Positions 54,363 through 63,765 of a DNA stretch of 64,000 nt are shown here, one piece after another; positions within the stretch are counted from its first letter, which is position 1; each line of letters starts with the position of its first letter. The notes under the pieces are model-generated. The model searched no databases and was not told the origin of the DNA. It saw nothing but the letters and a program-made list of their open reading frames with translations. The position numbers and the translations under genes were made by a program. The DNA is from Chthoniobacterales bacterium (GTDB taxonomy: Bacteria; Verrucomicrobiota; Verrucomicrobiia; Chthoniobacterales; DYNR01), in assembly GCA_026418675.1 (NCBI GenBank), contig JAOAAX010000003.1:62001-126000 (forward strand), written 5' to 3'.

Positions 54363-56191
54363 AGTTCCCCCTTACGGCAGTTCCTTTTCGATTTAGACAC
54401 CGCTGGCTAGAGCTGCTTGTCCGTAAATTTCCAACTCTTCCGGTTGATCTTTTTCCAATCCGTCACGAGTTCCGCAGCTACAGTTTTTCAGATCTTCGCG
54501 CGGATGCAAAAGCTGGCCTGAATGTTGCTCTCCTTGAATTTCCACAAGGCATGGCCTATGCAATGCTGGCCGGCCTTCCCATCCATTACGGGATTCTTTG
54601 CTCAGCGGTTTCTTCCATGGTTGCTCCTTTTTTTTCCCGCTGCCCGGCTCTCGTTCTTGGCCCCACCAACGCGAGTGCTGTCATGATCCTCAGCGCAATT
54701 CTCTCTGCTCCGCATAATCTTAGTCCCCTCCATACAGTTTCTATTTTGGTTTTTATTGTCGGATTTATACTTATCTTGGGCGCCTTTTTACGTCTTGCGT
54801 CACTCTTAAAATTTGTCTCCCGAAGTGTGATTATCGGCTATCTTACTGGGGCTGCTCTGTTAATTATAGCTAATCAAATCCATTATGTCCTTGGCACATC
54901 CATCCAATCCTCAGCAACTCTTTGGGATGTTTTAAAGCGAACCTTTCAGACGATTCCACAGACAAACGCAGCCTCAATCCTTGTCGCTCTTTCAACCATT
55001 CTCGCAATTCTTGCGATCCGTAAACTTTCAAAAGCACTACCCGATGCTGCACTCGGTATCCTTTTTGGATCAATCATTGCCGCAATCTTTGCTTCCTTCG
55101 GTTGGAAAACCGCGATGTGTGATCCCATCTCTCCATCTGATTTCCGATTCAATTCCCCTCAACTCAATCCGGACACTCTTTTTGCGTTAATAGGGCCCGC
55201 TTTTGCTCTCGCATTTCTCTGTGCCATGGAAGTTAACGTCATGGCTAAAACTGTTTCCACCGCTTCTTCTCTCGGAAATCCCTCATTCAACCCAAACCAG
55301 GAAATGTTCGCGCTCGGCATTGCCAATCTTGCCTGTTCCTTTTTTCCTGCACAAGCAGCCTCGGGTTCACTCACTCGCACTATGCTCAATCTCCAAAGTG
55401 GCGCGAAAACAAAAATTTCTGGCTTAATTTCCGGATTAATGTGTCTCTTAATTGCTGTTTTTTTTGGTTCAATAACCTCTTGCATTCCGAAGGCTTCCGT
55501 CGCTGCTCTCATCATTCTTGTTGCTATTTCCCTTGTTGATCGCAGACGCATCCGTATTGCGCTCATGTCAACAAGGTCGGATGCTTTAGTCGTTTGCGTA
55601 ACTTTTTTTGCCGCTCTCTTCACTCCCCTTGATTTTACCATTTTCCTTGGCGTTGCAGTTTCCTTGGCAATTTTCCTTCATCAGGTCAGCTCTCCCCAGT
55701 TGGTCGAGTATGGATTCAACGAAGAGGGAAACCTTGCCGAAAATCTGCAAAAAAGAAACGATCCCCACATTGCCATCATTCACGTTGAAGGGGAGCTATT
55801 CTTTGGGGCTGCTGATTTTTTTCGAGAGGAACTCCGCAAGGTGGCCGCCGAACCCGAACTCCGTGCCATTATCTTGCGCATGCGCAACGCCCATCATCTC
55901 GATGCCACAAGCCTGCTTGCGCTAGAAGAACTCATCCTCGAAATGCGAAAATTAGATAAATATCTCCTTATAAGCGGAGCTTCGAGGGAAGTTTATCGCA
56001 TCCTTCGTGATACAGGTGTCCTTGATACGCTGGGACGCGACAATTTCTTTATGCGTTCTCCCAGTAATCCAAACCTGGCAACTCGCAAGGCCCTTATCCG
56101 TGCTCAAACCTTAATCGGCGAGGAAAAATTAGAAATCCGCATTTATCACGATCCCAATTTTGGTAAGAGGAAAAGCGTTAAAGGAAATTAA
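54359..56191 (+). CDS. SulP-family anion permease with STAS domain
   Basis: A 610-residue SLC26/SulP-type transporter. It has about 12-14 hydrophobic helices, and DAKAGLNVALLEFPQGMAYAMLAGLP matches the family signature at the first helices. ALVLGPTNASAVMI and AFLCAMEVNVMAKTV are further family regions. A C-terminal cytoplasmic STAS domain (about 460-570) has IAIIHVEGELFFGAADFF and IILRMRNAHHLDATS. Substrates of the family include sulfate, bicarbonate and oxalate; sequence alone does not settle it. The ATG overlaps the stop of the preceding small protein. The sulfate ABC importer about 35 kb upstream is a separate system. Confidence 0.92.
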   Translation: MKFPLTAVPFRFRHRWLELLVRKFPTLPVDLFPIRHEFRSYSFSDLRADAKAGLNVALLEFPQGMAYAMLAGLPIHYGILCSAVSSMVAPFFSRCPALVLGPTNASAVMILSAILSAPHNLSPLHTVSILVFIVGFILILGAFLRLASLLKFVSRSVIIGYLTGAALLIIANQIHYVLGTSIQSSATLWDVLKRTFQTIPQTNAASILVALSTILAILAIRKLSKALPDAALGILFGSIIAAIFASFGWKTAMCDPISPSDFRFNSPQLNPDTLFALIGPAFALAFLCAMEVNVMAKTVSTASSLGNPSFNPNQEMFALGIANLACSFFPAQAASGSLTRTMLNLQSGAKTKISGLISGLMCLLIAVFFGSITSCIPKASVAALIILVAISLVDRRRIRIALMSTRSDALVVCVTFFAALFTPLDFTIFLGVAVSLAIFLHQVSSPQLVEYGFNEEGNLAENLQKRNDPHIAIIHVEGELFFGAADFFREELRKVAAEPELRAIILRMRNAHHLDATSLLALEELILEMRKLDKYLLISGASREVYRILRDTGVLDTLGRDNFFMRSPSNPNLATRKALIRAQTLIGEEKLEIRIYHDPNFGKRKSVKGN

Positions 56192-56285
56192 ATATTGTAG
56201 ATAATTTTATCTTATTTTTAACCTTCTCCTATCAAATTATTATGTCTCTCGACTATAATCACTCTTTTCAAAAAAAATAACGTCT

Positions 56286-58307
56286 ATGTCTTCAATTGAT
56301 TCATTACATCCATTGTCTTCTCATCAGCGTCAGGTTCATCTCGATTTTCATACTTCGCCATGGATTCCGGACGTAGCAGCTGATTTTGACGCTAAAGAAT
56401 TTGCAGAGATCTTACAAAAGGCACACGTAAATAGCGTAACAATTTTTGCCAAATGCCACCACGGCTATACATATTTTCCATCCAAAGTTTGCGATCCACA
56501 TCCTCAGTTAACTCCCTGTGGGCGTGACCTTTTGGGTGAGCAAATCGAAGCTTTGCATCGTGCAGGCATCCGGTGTCCCATCTACATCACAGTTGGGTGG
56601 GATGCCTTGCTTACTCGACGCCATCCGGAATGGCGTGCTATGTTCAAAAATGGTCTCTTTGGAGATTGGAATACTGGCCATCCTGGGCAATGGAATTTTG
56701 TAAATTGGATTCATCCCGATGTCATTGCCCACATCGAGGCTCTAACCAGAGAAATCCTCGATCGCTATAAAGAGGACGTAGATGGCTTTTTCTATGATAT
56801 CGTCTTCTTTGCCAAGGGTGCTTGCTGGTCTCCGGAGTCGTGCAAATTTCGTGAGAAATTTAACCTGTGGGATGACTCGCCGGCGGGTTTTGAAAAATTC
56901 CAGGTTACCGCCCAGATGTTTTTTGCAGAGCATTTCACAAGAATAATTCACTCTATCCGCCCGCAAGCCACCGTTTTTTACAACACTCCAAATGATTCTT
57001 TTTTCCTGAAGGGATATGGCTCAAGGCCACGCCTAGAATTTATGACCCACATGGAAATTGAGTCGCTTCCCTCCGGCTTCTGGGGGTATTGGCATTTTCC
57101 GCGTCTTGCTCGTTCCTGTAGCCACTGGGGGAAACCGTGGCTAGGAATGACTGGCCGCTTCCAGACCCTTTGGGGAGATTTTGGCGGAATTAAGCCTCAG
57201 CCTGCACTCGAATATGAATGTTTCCGCGCTCAAGCGATGGGAGGGGCTAATTCTATCGGCGACCAGCTTCCGCCGAGGGGTAAGCTCGATCCTGCAGCCT
57301 ACCATCTCATTGGTGAAGTTTATGCCCAGATAGAAGCAGCCGAGCCTTTCTACAAAGGTTCTGTTCCAATTCCTCAGGTTGGAATTACTACAAGCGGTCG
57401 TCCGGGCCTTGATGCCGATGAAACTGCGAAAAGTGACGAAGGAGCGATTCAAATGTGTGAAGAAGCCCACTACGACTGTGCATTGCTTGACGAAACCGAC
57501 GACCTTTCCCCCTATGACCTAATCATTCTCGGTGATACCACAACACCAACTCCTTATTTTATAGAGAAACTTCGCGAGTATTATGAACAAGGTGGAAAGT
57601 TATTGATCTCCTACAAAGGCGGGTGCGATGCCGATGGCAACTGGATCCTCGATTTCCTCCCTATTCGTGTAGTCGGAGAGTTAAAAGAATTTCCAGCTTA
57701 TTGGCGAACACGGCCGGAATTCTCCGCCGATCTTGCCAGAGGCGATCGGGTCTTTTATCAGCAGGGGCTAAAGGTCGAAGCCGAGGGGTGTGAAATCCTT
57801 GTTGAACGCGTCCTTCCCTATTTCAAACGCGATGCAGTCCGCTACTGCTCCCATCTCCAAACTCCTCCTCGCCCCGATTCCAGTGGGCAGCCGGTGGTCG
57901 TAAAAGGAGATAGATTTATCTATTTTTCTGATCCGATTTTTCGCGAATATCGCCAAAGCGGTAACATTTGTGCTCGAGATGCTTGGAGACGTGCGATGGA
58001 GCTTCTTATAGGGCCACCTCCTTTTGGGGCGGGTTTGGCTAGCACAATTCAACTTTATCCTCGCAGGCGTGGAGAGGATTTAATTCTCACTCTTCTCCAT
58101 TACATTCCCATACGCAAATGCCTAAATATAGACATGATTGAGGAGCGAACATCTTTTGGGGGCCAGCGGTTGCGTTTACCTGAGAAAGCGGAATTTGTCC
58201 GGATATATCAAGGTGAGGAGCTGGAGCGTGCGGCTGACGGTTCCTTTCTCCTTCCTGCAAATGCTGCTGGCCGTCTCCTCCTCGAGGTGCCGGGATTTTT
58301 CTCATAA
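56286..58307 (+). CDS. Hypothetical glycosyl hydrolase of GHL6/alpha-L-fucosidase-like type
   Basis: A 673-residue (beta/alpha)8-barrel protein. Start region HLDFHTSPWIPDVAADFDAKEF and VNSVTIFAKCHHGYTYFPSK match hypothetical glycosyl hydrolase 6 (PF14871)-like proteins. DRYKEDVDGFFYDIVFFAK is a likely acidic-residue strand. A C-terminal part from about 360 (ETAKSDEGAIQMCEEAHYDC, YDLIILGDTTTPTPYFIEKL) resembles a beta-galactosidase trimerisation or flavodoxin-like domain. No signal peptide is visible, so it may be cytoplasmic and act on imported oligosaccharides. It is 12 bases before the esterase gene, so they may be one operon. Confidence 0.82.
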   Translation: MSSIDSLHPLSSHQRQVHLDFHTSPWIPDVAADFDAKEFAEILQKAHVNSVTIFAKCHHGYTYFPSKVCDPHPQLTPCGRDLLGEQIEALHRAGIRCPIYITVGWDALLTRRHPEWRAMFKNGLFGDWNTGHPGQWNFVNWIHPDVIAHIEALTREILDRYKEDVDGFFYDIVFFAKGACWSPESCKFREKFNLWDDSPAGFEKFQVTAQMFFAEHFTRIIHSIRPQATVFYNTPNDSFFLKGYGSRPRLEFMTHMEIESLPSGFWGYWHFPRLARSCSHWGKPWLGMTGRFQTLWGDFGGIKPQPALEYECFRAQAMGGANSIGDQLPPRGKLDPAAYHLIGEVYAQIEAAEPFYKGSVPIPQVGITTSGRPGLDADETAKSDEGAIQMCEEAHYDCALLDETDDLSPYDLIILGDTTTPTPYFIEKLREYYEQGGKLLISYKGGCDADGNWILDFLPIRVVGELKEFPAYWRTRPEFSADLARGDRVFYQQGLKVEAEGCEILVERVLPYFKRDAVRYCSHLQTPPRPDSSGQPVVVKGDRFIYFSDPIFREYRQSGNICARDAWRRAMELLIGPPPFGAGLASTIQLYPRRRGEDLILTLLHYIPIRKCLNIDMIEERTSFGGQRLRLPEKAEFVRIYQGEELERAADGSFLLPANAAGRLLLEVPGFFS

Positions 58308-58319
58308 TTTGGCATTTCA

Positions 58320-60338
58320 ATGCCGATTGCGGCCCAGTTATTTCTACCTTACGCTCTTTTTTTATTACTTTTCTTATCAAGTTCTCATTCTGTTATGAGC
58401 AGTATGGATATACCGAAGATTTCTAAGAAGGAGATAAATGGAGATTTGAGTTCCTGGGTATCCCAAGCGTGGCAAGCGTTGTGTCTGTTACCTGATACAC
58501 CGAGACCGCCGGCTGATTCTGGCGCTAGGCTTTTTATTGCATGGGATGAGGTTGGTTTGATTTTCGGTGTGCAGGTTTTTGATAAAACACCTTCGGAGTC
58601 TTTTTTGGCTTCTGGTGCTTATGAAAATGATTCTGTTGAGTTTTTCATTGCTCCGTCTGCAACCCGGGCGGAGTCCCTCCAGGCTGTTTTGAGTCCTGGT
58701 AATGAGCCCGGTCGAAAACCGCGCCTCTATCTCTACGATAATCGCCCAGATGCTCTAAAAAATTTGCCTGCTCGCTTGGAGTATGCGGTTGTTTTAAATG
58801 AGACCGGCTATAATGTTGAAGCGCGTTTTCCTTGGGAATGTCTGGGTATAAACCCAAAGGTTGGCGATGAAGTTGCGGCGAGGGTTTTCGTTAACGACCA
58901 CGACGGTGTGGGGCGCAAGATTCGCTTTTCTTTAATCCCACAAAAATCTCCTTTTTATCGTTTGCATTTAACGGAGAGGCCTAACCGTCCGATTCATGCT
59001 TTAGCTTGGGCATCTTTTGATCCGGCTGTAGCTGAATTCACTCTTAACTGTCTTGCTTCACCTTCTCTGAGTGGAGCGGAAGTAAAATGGCTAGGGAGCT
59101 CCTTCCCTTCCCTAACTTTGAATGCAGGTTCCTATGCTGCCTGGTTATCGGTTGGACTTTCTTCAGCCAGCGAGGTTCCTGATTCCCTTACCTTGCCCGA
59201 TGGGCTAGAGATTCCTGTTGTTAATAATCTGGAGAAAATTAGGGAGAATCTCTTGCTGGATGGGTTGTTCCCGCAGCGTTGTCAATTTCAGCGACGCCAG
59301 GACGCCAGTTTTGCTGGGTTTGGATTTCCGGTGCATGTTTTTAGTGGGCCGACTCCTCCGGCCCCACAATTTGCTGAACCTCGAAAAGTGGAGCGTTTGC
59401 TGGAAGGACAACCTGAGGTTTCCCTGCAATGGTTTGACAGCGAGGGGAATCCGATTCCATTTCCCCAACAACCTGGTTTGCTTGGTTGCCTGGCTGAGAT
59501 CCGCACACCTGCTGGCAAAAGTTATCGTAAGCGGTTTTTGCTCTATCGTTTGCCGAATGGTGCTCAGACTCCTCCCGGGGGAGACGATGAATACATTGCC
59601 CAAGTTTTAGGTTTTAATTTAGCCGGTGCCGATGCAACGAAAAGCCATGCAAACCGCGTGGCCAATCTCTGGTGGCACAAAGCATTGAAAAAGCTTTTGG
59701 CTTTTCAAAGGCAAAATGGAAGCCATGTTGAGAGTCTTGCTACCTATCCCTATGGGGTGCGTTTTCCGAAGAACTACAGCCATGATCGCCGCTATCCGCT
59801 CCTTCTTTATCTTCATGGTTCTGGATTTTCGACAACATCGGCAGAGAAGGAATTCTTTACGGCATTTTCCGATGCACTTGATTATTTCCCTGGGATTGTA
59901 GTTTACCCGCGCAGTGCGGGAAGCTGGAGCGCACCTGCCGTGTTGGAATTGCTCGATTTGTTGATAAGCAAGTATCCAATTGACGCGGAGCGCGTTTCGA
60001 TTGTTGGCTTCAGTATGGGCGGTATCGGAGCGTGGGAAGTTCTTCTGACGGCTCCCTCGCGTTTTGCTTGTGCTGCAATCATTGCTGGGCGCGGTGGCAG
60101 TCCTACAGATGCTTGGCGTCTTAAAAATATTCCCATTCTAGTTGTTAACGGAACTGATGATCCCACCACGACGGTTCAAGAGGCAGAAATCATGGTTCAG
60201 GCTATTCAGCAAGCTGGTGGAAATTTGGTTGAGAAAATGTGGATTGAGGGTTCTGCTCACCATGATTCGATGTTCCGTGCTCTTTCAAATCCTGGTCTCT
60301 ATCGCTGGATTGCAGAAAAAATTACCTCAAAGAAATAA
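58320..60338 (+). CDS. Exported CBM9-like plus alpha/beta-hydrolase esterase
   Basis: A 672-residue exported protein. A signal peptide (LFLPYALFLLLFLSSSHS) is followed by a CBM9/DOMON-like domain (about 30-210) with ARLFIAWDEVGLIFGVQVFD and YNVEARFPWECLG. A linker leads to an alpha/beta-hydrolase (about 480-672): YPLLLYLHGSGFS, the nucleophile serine in GFSMGGIGAW near residue 563, Asp in NGTDD, and His in GSAHHDSM. Such pairs resemble feruloyl or acetyl-xylan esterases that bind plant polysaccharide. The ATG at 58320 is 13 bases after the hydrolase. Substrate is inferred. Confidence 0.85.
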   Translation: MPIAAQLFLPYALFLLLFLSSSHSVMSSMDIPKISKKEINGDLSSWVSQAWQALCLLPDTPRPPADSGARLFIAWDEVGLIFGVQVFDKTPSESFLASGAYENDSVEFFIAPSATRAESLQAVLSPGNEPGRKPRLYLYDNRPDALKNLPARLEYAVVLNETGYNVEARFPWECLGINPKVGDEVAARVFVNDHDGVGRKIRFSLIPQKSPFYRLHLTERPNRPIHALAWASFDPAVAEFTLNCLASPSLSGAEVKWLGSSFPSLTLNAGSYAAWLSVGLSSASEVPDSLTLPDGLEIPVVNNLEKIRENLLLDGLFPQRCQFQRRQDASFAGFGFPVHVFSGPTPPAPQFAEPRKVERLLEGQPEVSLQWFDSEGNPIPFPQQPGLLGCLAEIRTPAGKSYRKRFLLYRLPNGAQTPPGGDDEYIAQVLGFNLAGADATKSHANRVANLWWHKALKKLLAFQRQNGSHVESLATYPYGVRFPKNYSHDRRYPLLLYLHGSGFSTTSAEKEFFTAFSDALDYFPGIVVYPRSAGSWSAPAVLELLDLLISKYPIDAERVSIVGFSMGGIGAWEVLLTAPSRFACAAIIAGRGGSPTDAWRLKNIPILVVNGTDDPTTTVQEAEIMVQAIQQAGGNLVEKMWIEGSAHHDSMFRALSNPGLYRWIAEKITSKK

Positions 60339-60366
60339 AAAGAAATAAATAAAGACTAATTTATCG

Positions 60367-62565
60367 TTAATTTTCGCCAGTGCGTTCCTTAAGAGCAAGC
60401 TGGATTTTTTCTATAACGATTTGTTCGGTGAGTAATTCTGGAAAAGTGACGACGGCGGAAGTATTTCCGCGCGGATAGAAAACATAAAAAGGCACTCCGG
60501 CTCGCCCGAGGCGGGCAAGGGCATCCCTTATTTCTGTATTGGGAAGGGTCCAATCGGCTTTCATTGGAACAATGGAATGTTCCTGTAGGAGTTTTCGGAC
60601 GGTCGGCGTTTCCAAAGCAGTTCTCTCATTAAATTTGCACGTGATGCACCATTCTGCTGTGAAATTGACAAACACGGAACGGCTCAAGGAGAGCATCTCT
60701 TGCAGCTTCGCTTCTGTGTAAGGGACCCAAGGTATTTTCGACCATTCAGTAAGATTTTGTGGCTTACTATCCTGAATTAGCTGATGGTTCGAAGTGGAAA
60801 TTTGACTTTTTGCAAATTTTGCTGTCGAGACCCAATAAATTGCAGCTAAGCAGGCAAGGATAACGGCTAAGGAAACCCTTCGGGAAACTAGCGAGGAGGT
60901 CGGCGTGAAGAATTTCCCATAAAGCCAGCACGGGACCGCTAATAAGAGAAGCGTGCATAGTGTCCAAATAATTCCGTTTGTTCCTTTTTGGACACCCAGA
61001 ACTGAAAGTAACCAAAGGAGAGTTGCAGCCATTGGGAAACCAAGCGTTTGTTTGAGGGTTTCCATCCAGGGGCCTGGCTTCGGCAGAAGGTTTAGCCATC
61101 CGGGGTTAAGGGCAAGGAGGAGGTAAGGGATTGCCATGCCAGCAGCAACGGCTGTAAAGGTGCTAAAGATGACAAGGGCGGATTGACTAAAGGCAAAGCC
61201 AATAGCGATGCCGAGAAGAGGTGCCGTGCATGGAGTTGCAAGTAAGGTTGCAAAAAGCCCATGAAGGAACGAGCCAGCGAGTCCCTCACTCTGGGCGGCA
61301 GAACTCAATTGGCTGCTTGTTCTGGCAGGGAGTGAAAATTCAAAAACCCCAAACAAGTTAAGGGAAAAGATGAAGACTACGATGCAAAGGAAGTAAATGA
61401 ACCAGGGGTTTTGGAACTGGAAGGCCCAAGCAACTTGCGCTCCACCTGCTCGCAAGGCGACTACAACAGCCGCAAGTCCAACAAACCAGGCAAAAATTCC
61501 GGCACAAAATGCGAGACCATGAGCAAAAATCTTTTTGGGACTATCACCTGCTTGTCGAAGAAAAGAAAAAATTTTTAGGGAGATGACAGGGAGAACGCAG
61601 GGCATAAGGTTCAAAAGGAATCCTCCAAGGAATCCCAAGCCAAGCGCTGTTAGAAGATTGATGGAATGGAATACGGGAACGCTTTTTGAAACTTCTGGAT
61701 TATCGAGTCCTTTTTTCTGAAAATCTGCTGCCGGCGTTTTTGTTGGGGAGGAAATCTCAACTCCGTAGAAGTTTTTCGTATCGGTGCTTTGCCACGCAAG
61801 CACTCCTGAAATTTTCCCTTCAGCAGGAATAAAGAGAGAGGTTTGCTGATTTTCGACTTTGGCTGGGGAAGGTTGTTCGACGTTGGGAGGGATGGAATGC
61901 TCGTAAGGGAAGAAAGTTACCTCCTGTGCCCACTGCGGGAGACCTTGAATGTGAAGTGTCCAGCCCTTGTCTTTTTCTTGCCATTGAAGTTGAACATTTG
62001 CTGGCAGAGGTTTGGGAAGTGTGGCTTCTACGGATTGGAAAATTTCGGAGTTCAGTTGGGTTGATTTTTCTGCGACAGGCAAAGTCAGGTCCAGTTCTGC
62101 TTCACCTGGTAGGCAAAGCGCCTCGCAAACCAACCAACGAACTTTTGCTTTTAGGCTTGCCTCTGAGCCCTGGAATTGGGAAGCAACTTCGATGCGAAAA
62201 GGGAAAAAAACCTGATTTTTGTATCCATAAACGATCAAATTTCCGGGTTCAGCGAGGCGTTTTGGGATTGGCCACTGGATTTGGTTTGCTGAGAAGCCCT
62301 CTGGTAATTCCCACTCGATGCTCGTAGCAAGGCCAGCATCGCCAGGATTCCGCCAGTAAACATGCCATCCGTCGGCAATTTCCAACAAGATTCCGATGGT
62401 AAAGGGTTGCCCGGGGACTACAGCGTTCTGAGCCGGAACAAGGGATGCGCGCACAAGTTCTCGACCTTCGTAAACTTGGCAAAGACTGTTGAATGAGGTA
62501 GCCAATAAGATAAGTGCGACGTAGATGAAGCAGTAGATAAAGCTGGGATGTTTGGCATAATTCAT
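60367..62565 (-). CDS. dsbD: Thiol:disulfide interchange protein DsbD
   Basis: A 732-residue inner-membrane protein that carries electrons from cytoplasmic thioredoxin to periplasmic thiol partners. The N-terminal periplasmic domain has VRWLVCEALCLPGEAELDL with its two cysteines. The membrane part holds LNLMPCVLPVISLKIFSF and ATPCTAPLLGIAIGF, the two core cysteine motifs. The C-terminal thioredoxin-like domain has FVNFTAEWCITCKFNE near residue 640. All six redox cysteines are present. The N-terminus has a membrane segment. Convergent with the esterase on the other strand, 28 bases apart. Confidence 0.94.
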   Translation of the reverse strand: MNYAKHPSFIYCFIYVALILLATSFNSLCQVYEGRELVRASLVPAQNAVVPGQPFTIGILLEIADGWHVYWRNPGDAGLATSIEWELPEGFSANQIQWPIPKRLAEPGNLIVYGYKNQVFFPFRIEVASQFQGSEASLKAKVRWLVCEALCLPGEAELDLTLPVAEKSTQLNSEIFQSVEATLPKPLPANVQLQWQEKDKGWTLHIQGLPQWAQEVTFFPYEHSIPPNVEQPSPAKVENQQTSLFIPAEGKISGVLAWQSTDTKNFYGVEISSPTKTPAADFQKKGLDNPEVSKSVPVFHSINLLTALGLGFLGGFLLNLMPCVLPVISLKIFSFLRQAGDSPKKIFAHGLAFCAGIFAWFVGLAAVVVALRAGGAQVAWAFQFQNPWFIYFLCIVVFIFSLNLFGVFEFSLPARTSSQLSSAAQSEGLAGSFLHGLFATLLATPCTAPLLGIAIGFAFSQSALVIFSTFTAVAAGMAIPYLLLALNPGWLNLLPKPGPWMETLKQTLGFPMAATLLWLLSVLGVQKGTNGIIWTLCTLLLLAVPCWLYGKFFTPTSSLVSRRVSLAVILACLAAIYWVSTAKFAKSQISTSNHQLIQDSKPQNLTEWSKIPWVPYTEAKLQEMLSLSRSVFVNFTAEWCITCKFNERTALETPTVRKLLQEHSIVPMKADWTLPNTEIRDALARLGRAGVPFYVFYPRGNTSAVVTFPELLTEQIVIEKIQLALKERTGEN

Positions 62566-62645
62566 GATTTTTTTGTCGGATTTTTTGTTTTTGCCCTGAG
62601 AATAAACTTACGGAAAGGGTGGGGTATTTCCAATGCAGTTGGGTG

Positions 62646-63722
62646 CTATTTTTTTACGAGACCGCGGATGCGGATGTCGTTGCCAAAGAATGCGTATTCG
62701 ATCTGCTCGAGCTGAATTGCATCTTTGCTGGAGCCAACGCCGATACCGCGGCTAAAAGGGACAGGACCACCAATCAGAGTAGGGGCAATATAAATGACAA
62801 ATTCGTCAACTAACTTTGAGTCTATTGCCTGGCCTGCGACGATTGCGCCACCTTCAATTAAAAGACTTACAACACCTAAATTTGCGATTTTCTGAAGGAG
62901 TGACGGGAAGTTGGGGGCAGTGAGGATGTGAGTTCTGTTGCAAAAGGGGTCGTTGAAAACGTGGCAATCCGAGGGGAGGTTTTTGGGGTCTTTGGTCCAG
63001 ATGAGGCGGAGGGGCTGGGGACGTTGTTTTGCGGCAGGTATACCGCGGATGGTGAGGTAGGGGTTGTCTTTTCGGAGTGTTTCTGCGCCAATCAGGATTG
63101 CGTCAACTTCGGCCCGTATGCGCATGGCATCTTTGCGGGAGGCAGCAGAGGAGATGATTTTCTGCGGAGGTTTTGGAGCAATCCTTCCATCGAGGCTCAT
63201 TGCTGTTTTGAGGATGACCCAGGGTATTCCTTCCGTGATGAATTTTTTCCATGGTCGGAGAAGTTTTGTAGTTTTTTCCTCGAGGATACCAGAAGTAGTT
63301 TGGATGCCAGCTGCTTCGAGGATTTGTTTGGCACGGCCAGCATGTTTGGGGTTTGGGTCGTCCATGGACCAAACGACACGCGCGAAGCCTGCGCGGATGA
63401 TGGCGTCGGTGCAAGGGGGGGTTCTGCCATGGGTGGAGCAAGGCTCGAGGGTTACGTAGAGGGTCGCGCCTTTCGCTGAGAGGCTTGGGGGGAGTGCGCG
63501 AAGTGCTTCAATTTCTGCATGTGGTTGGCCTGCGGCCTTGTGCCAGCCGGAGGAGAGTTTTTTGTTGTTGCGGACAATGACTGCACCGACTGGGGGGTTG
63601 GGGCTTGTTGTGCCGATTCCTCGCCGAGCAAGTTCCAAGGCAACTTGCATCCATTTTTCGTCGTTGGTGAGGACGTTGGGAGTGGGTGTTTGTGGGTGTG
63701 GAGGAGTTGAGGGTGTTGCCAT
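62646..63722 (-). CDS. ribD: Bifunctional riboflavin biosynthesis protein RibD
   Basis: A 358-residue bifunctional enzyme of riboflavin synthesis: deaminase then reductase. The deaminase zinc site is HAEIEALRAL and TLEPCSTHGRTPPC. The reductase begins near residue 155 (WVILKTAMSLDGRIA) and has EVDAILIGAETLRKDNPYLT and VVSLLIEGGAIVAG. I chose the ATG at 63722 because an upstream extension of 36 residues is not needed for the domain and would overlap the divergent coaX; the N-terminus here keeps about 20 low-complexity Pro/Thr residues. It lies 80 bases from dsbD on the same strand. Confidence 0.94.
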   Translation of the reverse strand: MATPSTPPHPQTPTPNVLTNDEKWMQVALELARRGIGTTSPNPPVGAVIVRNNKKLSSGWHKAAGQPHAEIEALRALPPSLSAKGATLYVTLEPCSTHGRTPPCTDAIIRAGFARVVWSMDDPNPKHAGRAKQILEAAGIQTTSGILEEKTTKLLRPWKKFITEGIPWVILKTAMSLDGRIAPKPPQKIISSAASRKDAMRIRAEVDAILIGAETLRKDNPYLTIRGIPAAKQRPQPLRLIWTKDPKNLPSDCHVFNDPFCNRTHILTAPNFPSLLQKIANLGVVSLLIEGGAIVAGQAIDSKLVDEFVIYIAPTLIGGPVPFSRGIGVGSSKDAIQLEQIEYAFFGNDIRIRGLVKK

Positions 63723-63765
63723 GAAATCGTGTGGATGTTTTAAGAATTCTAACGAAGATTGGGAT

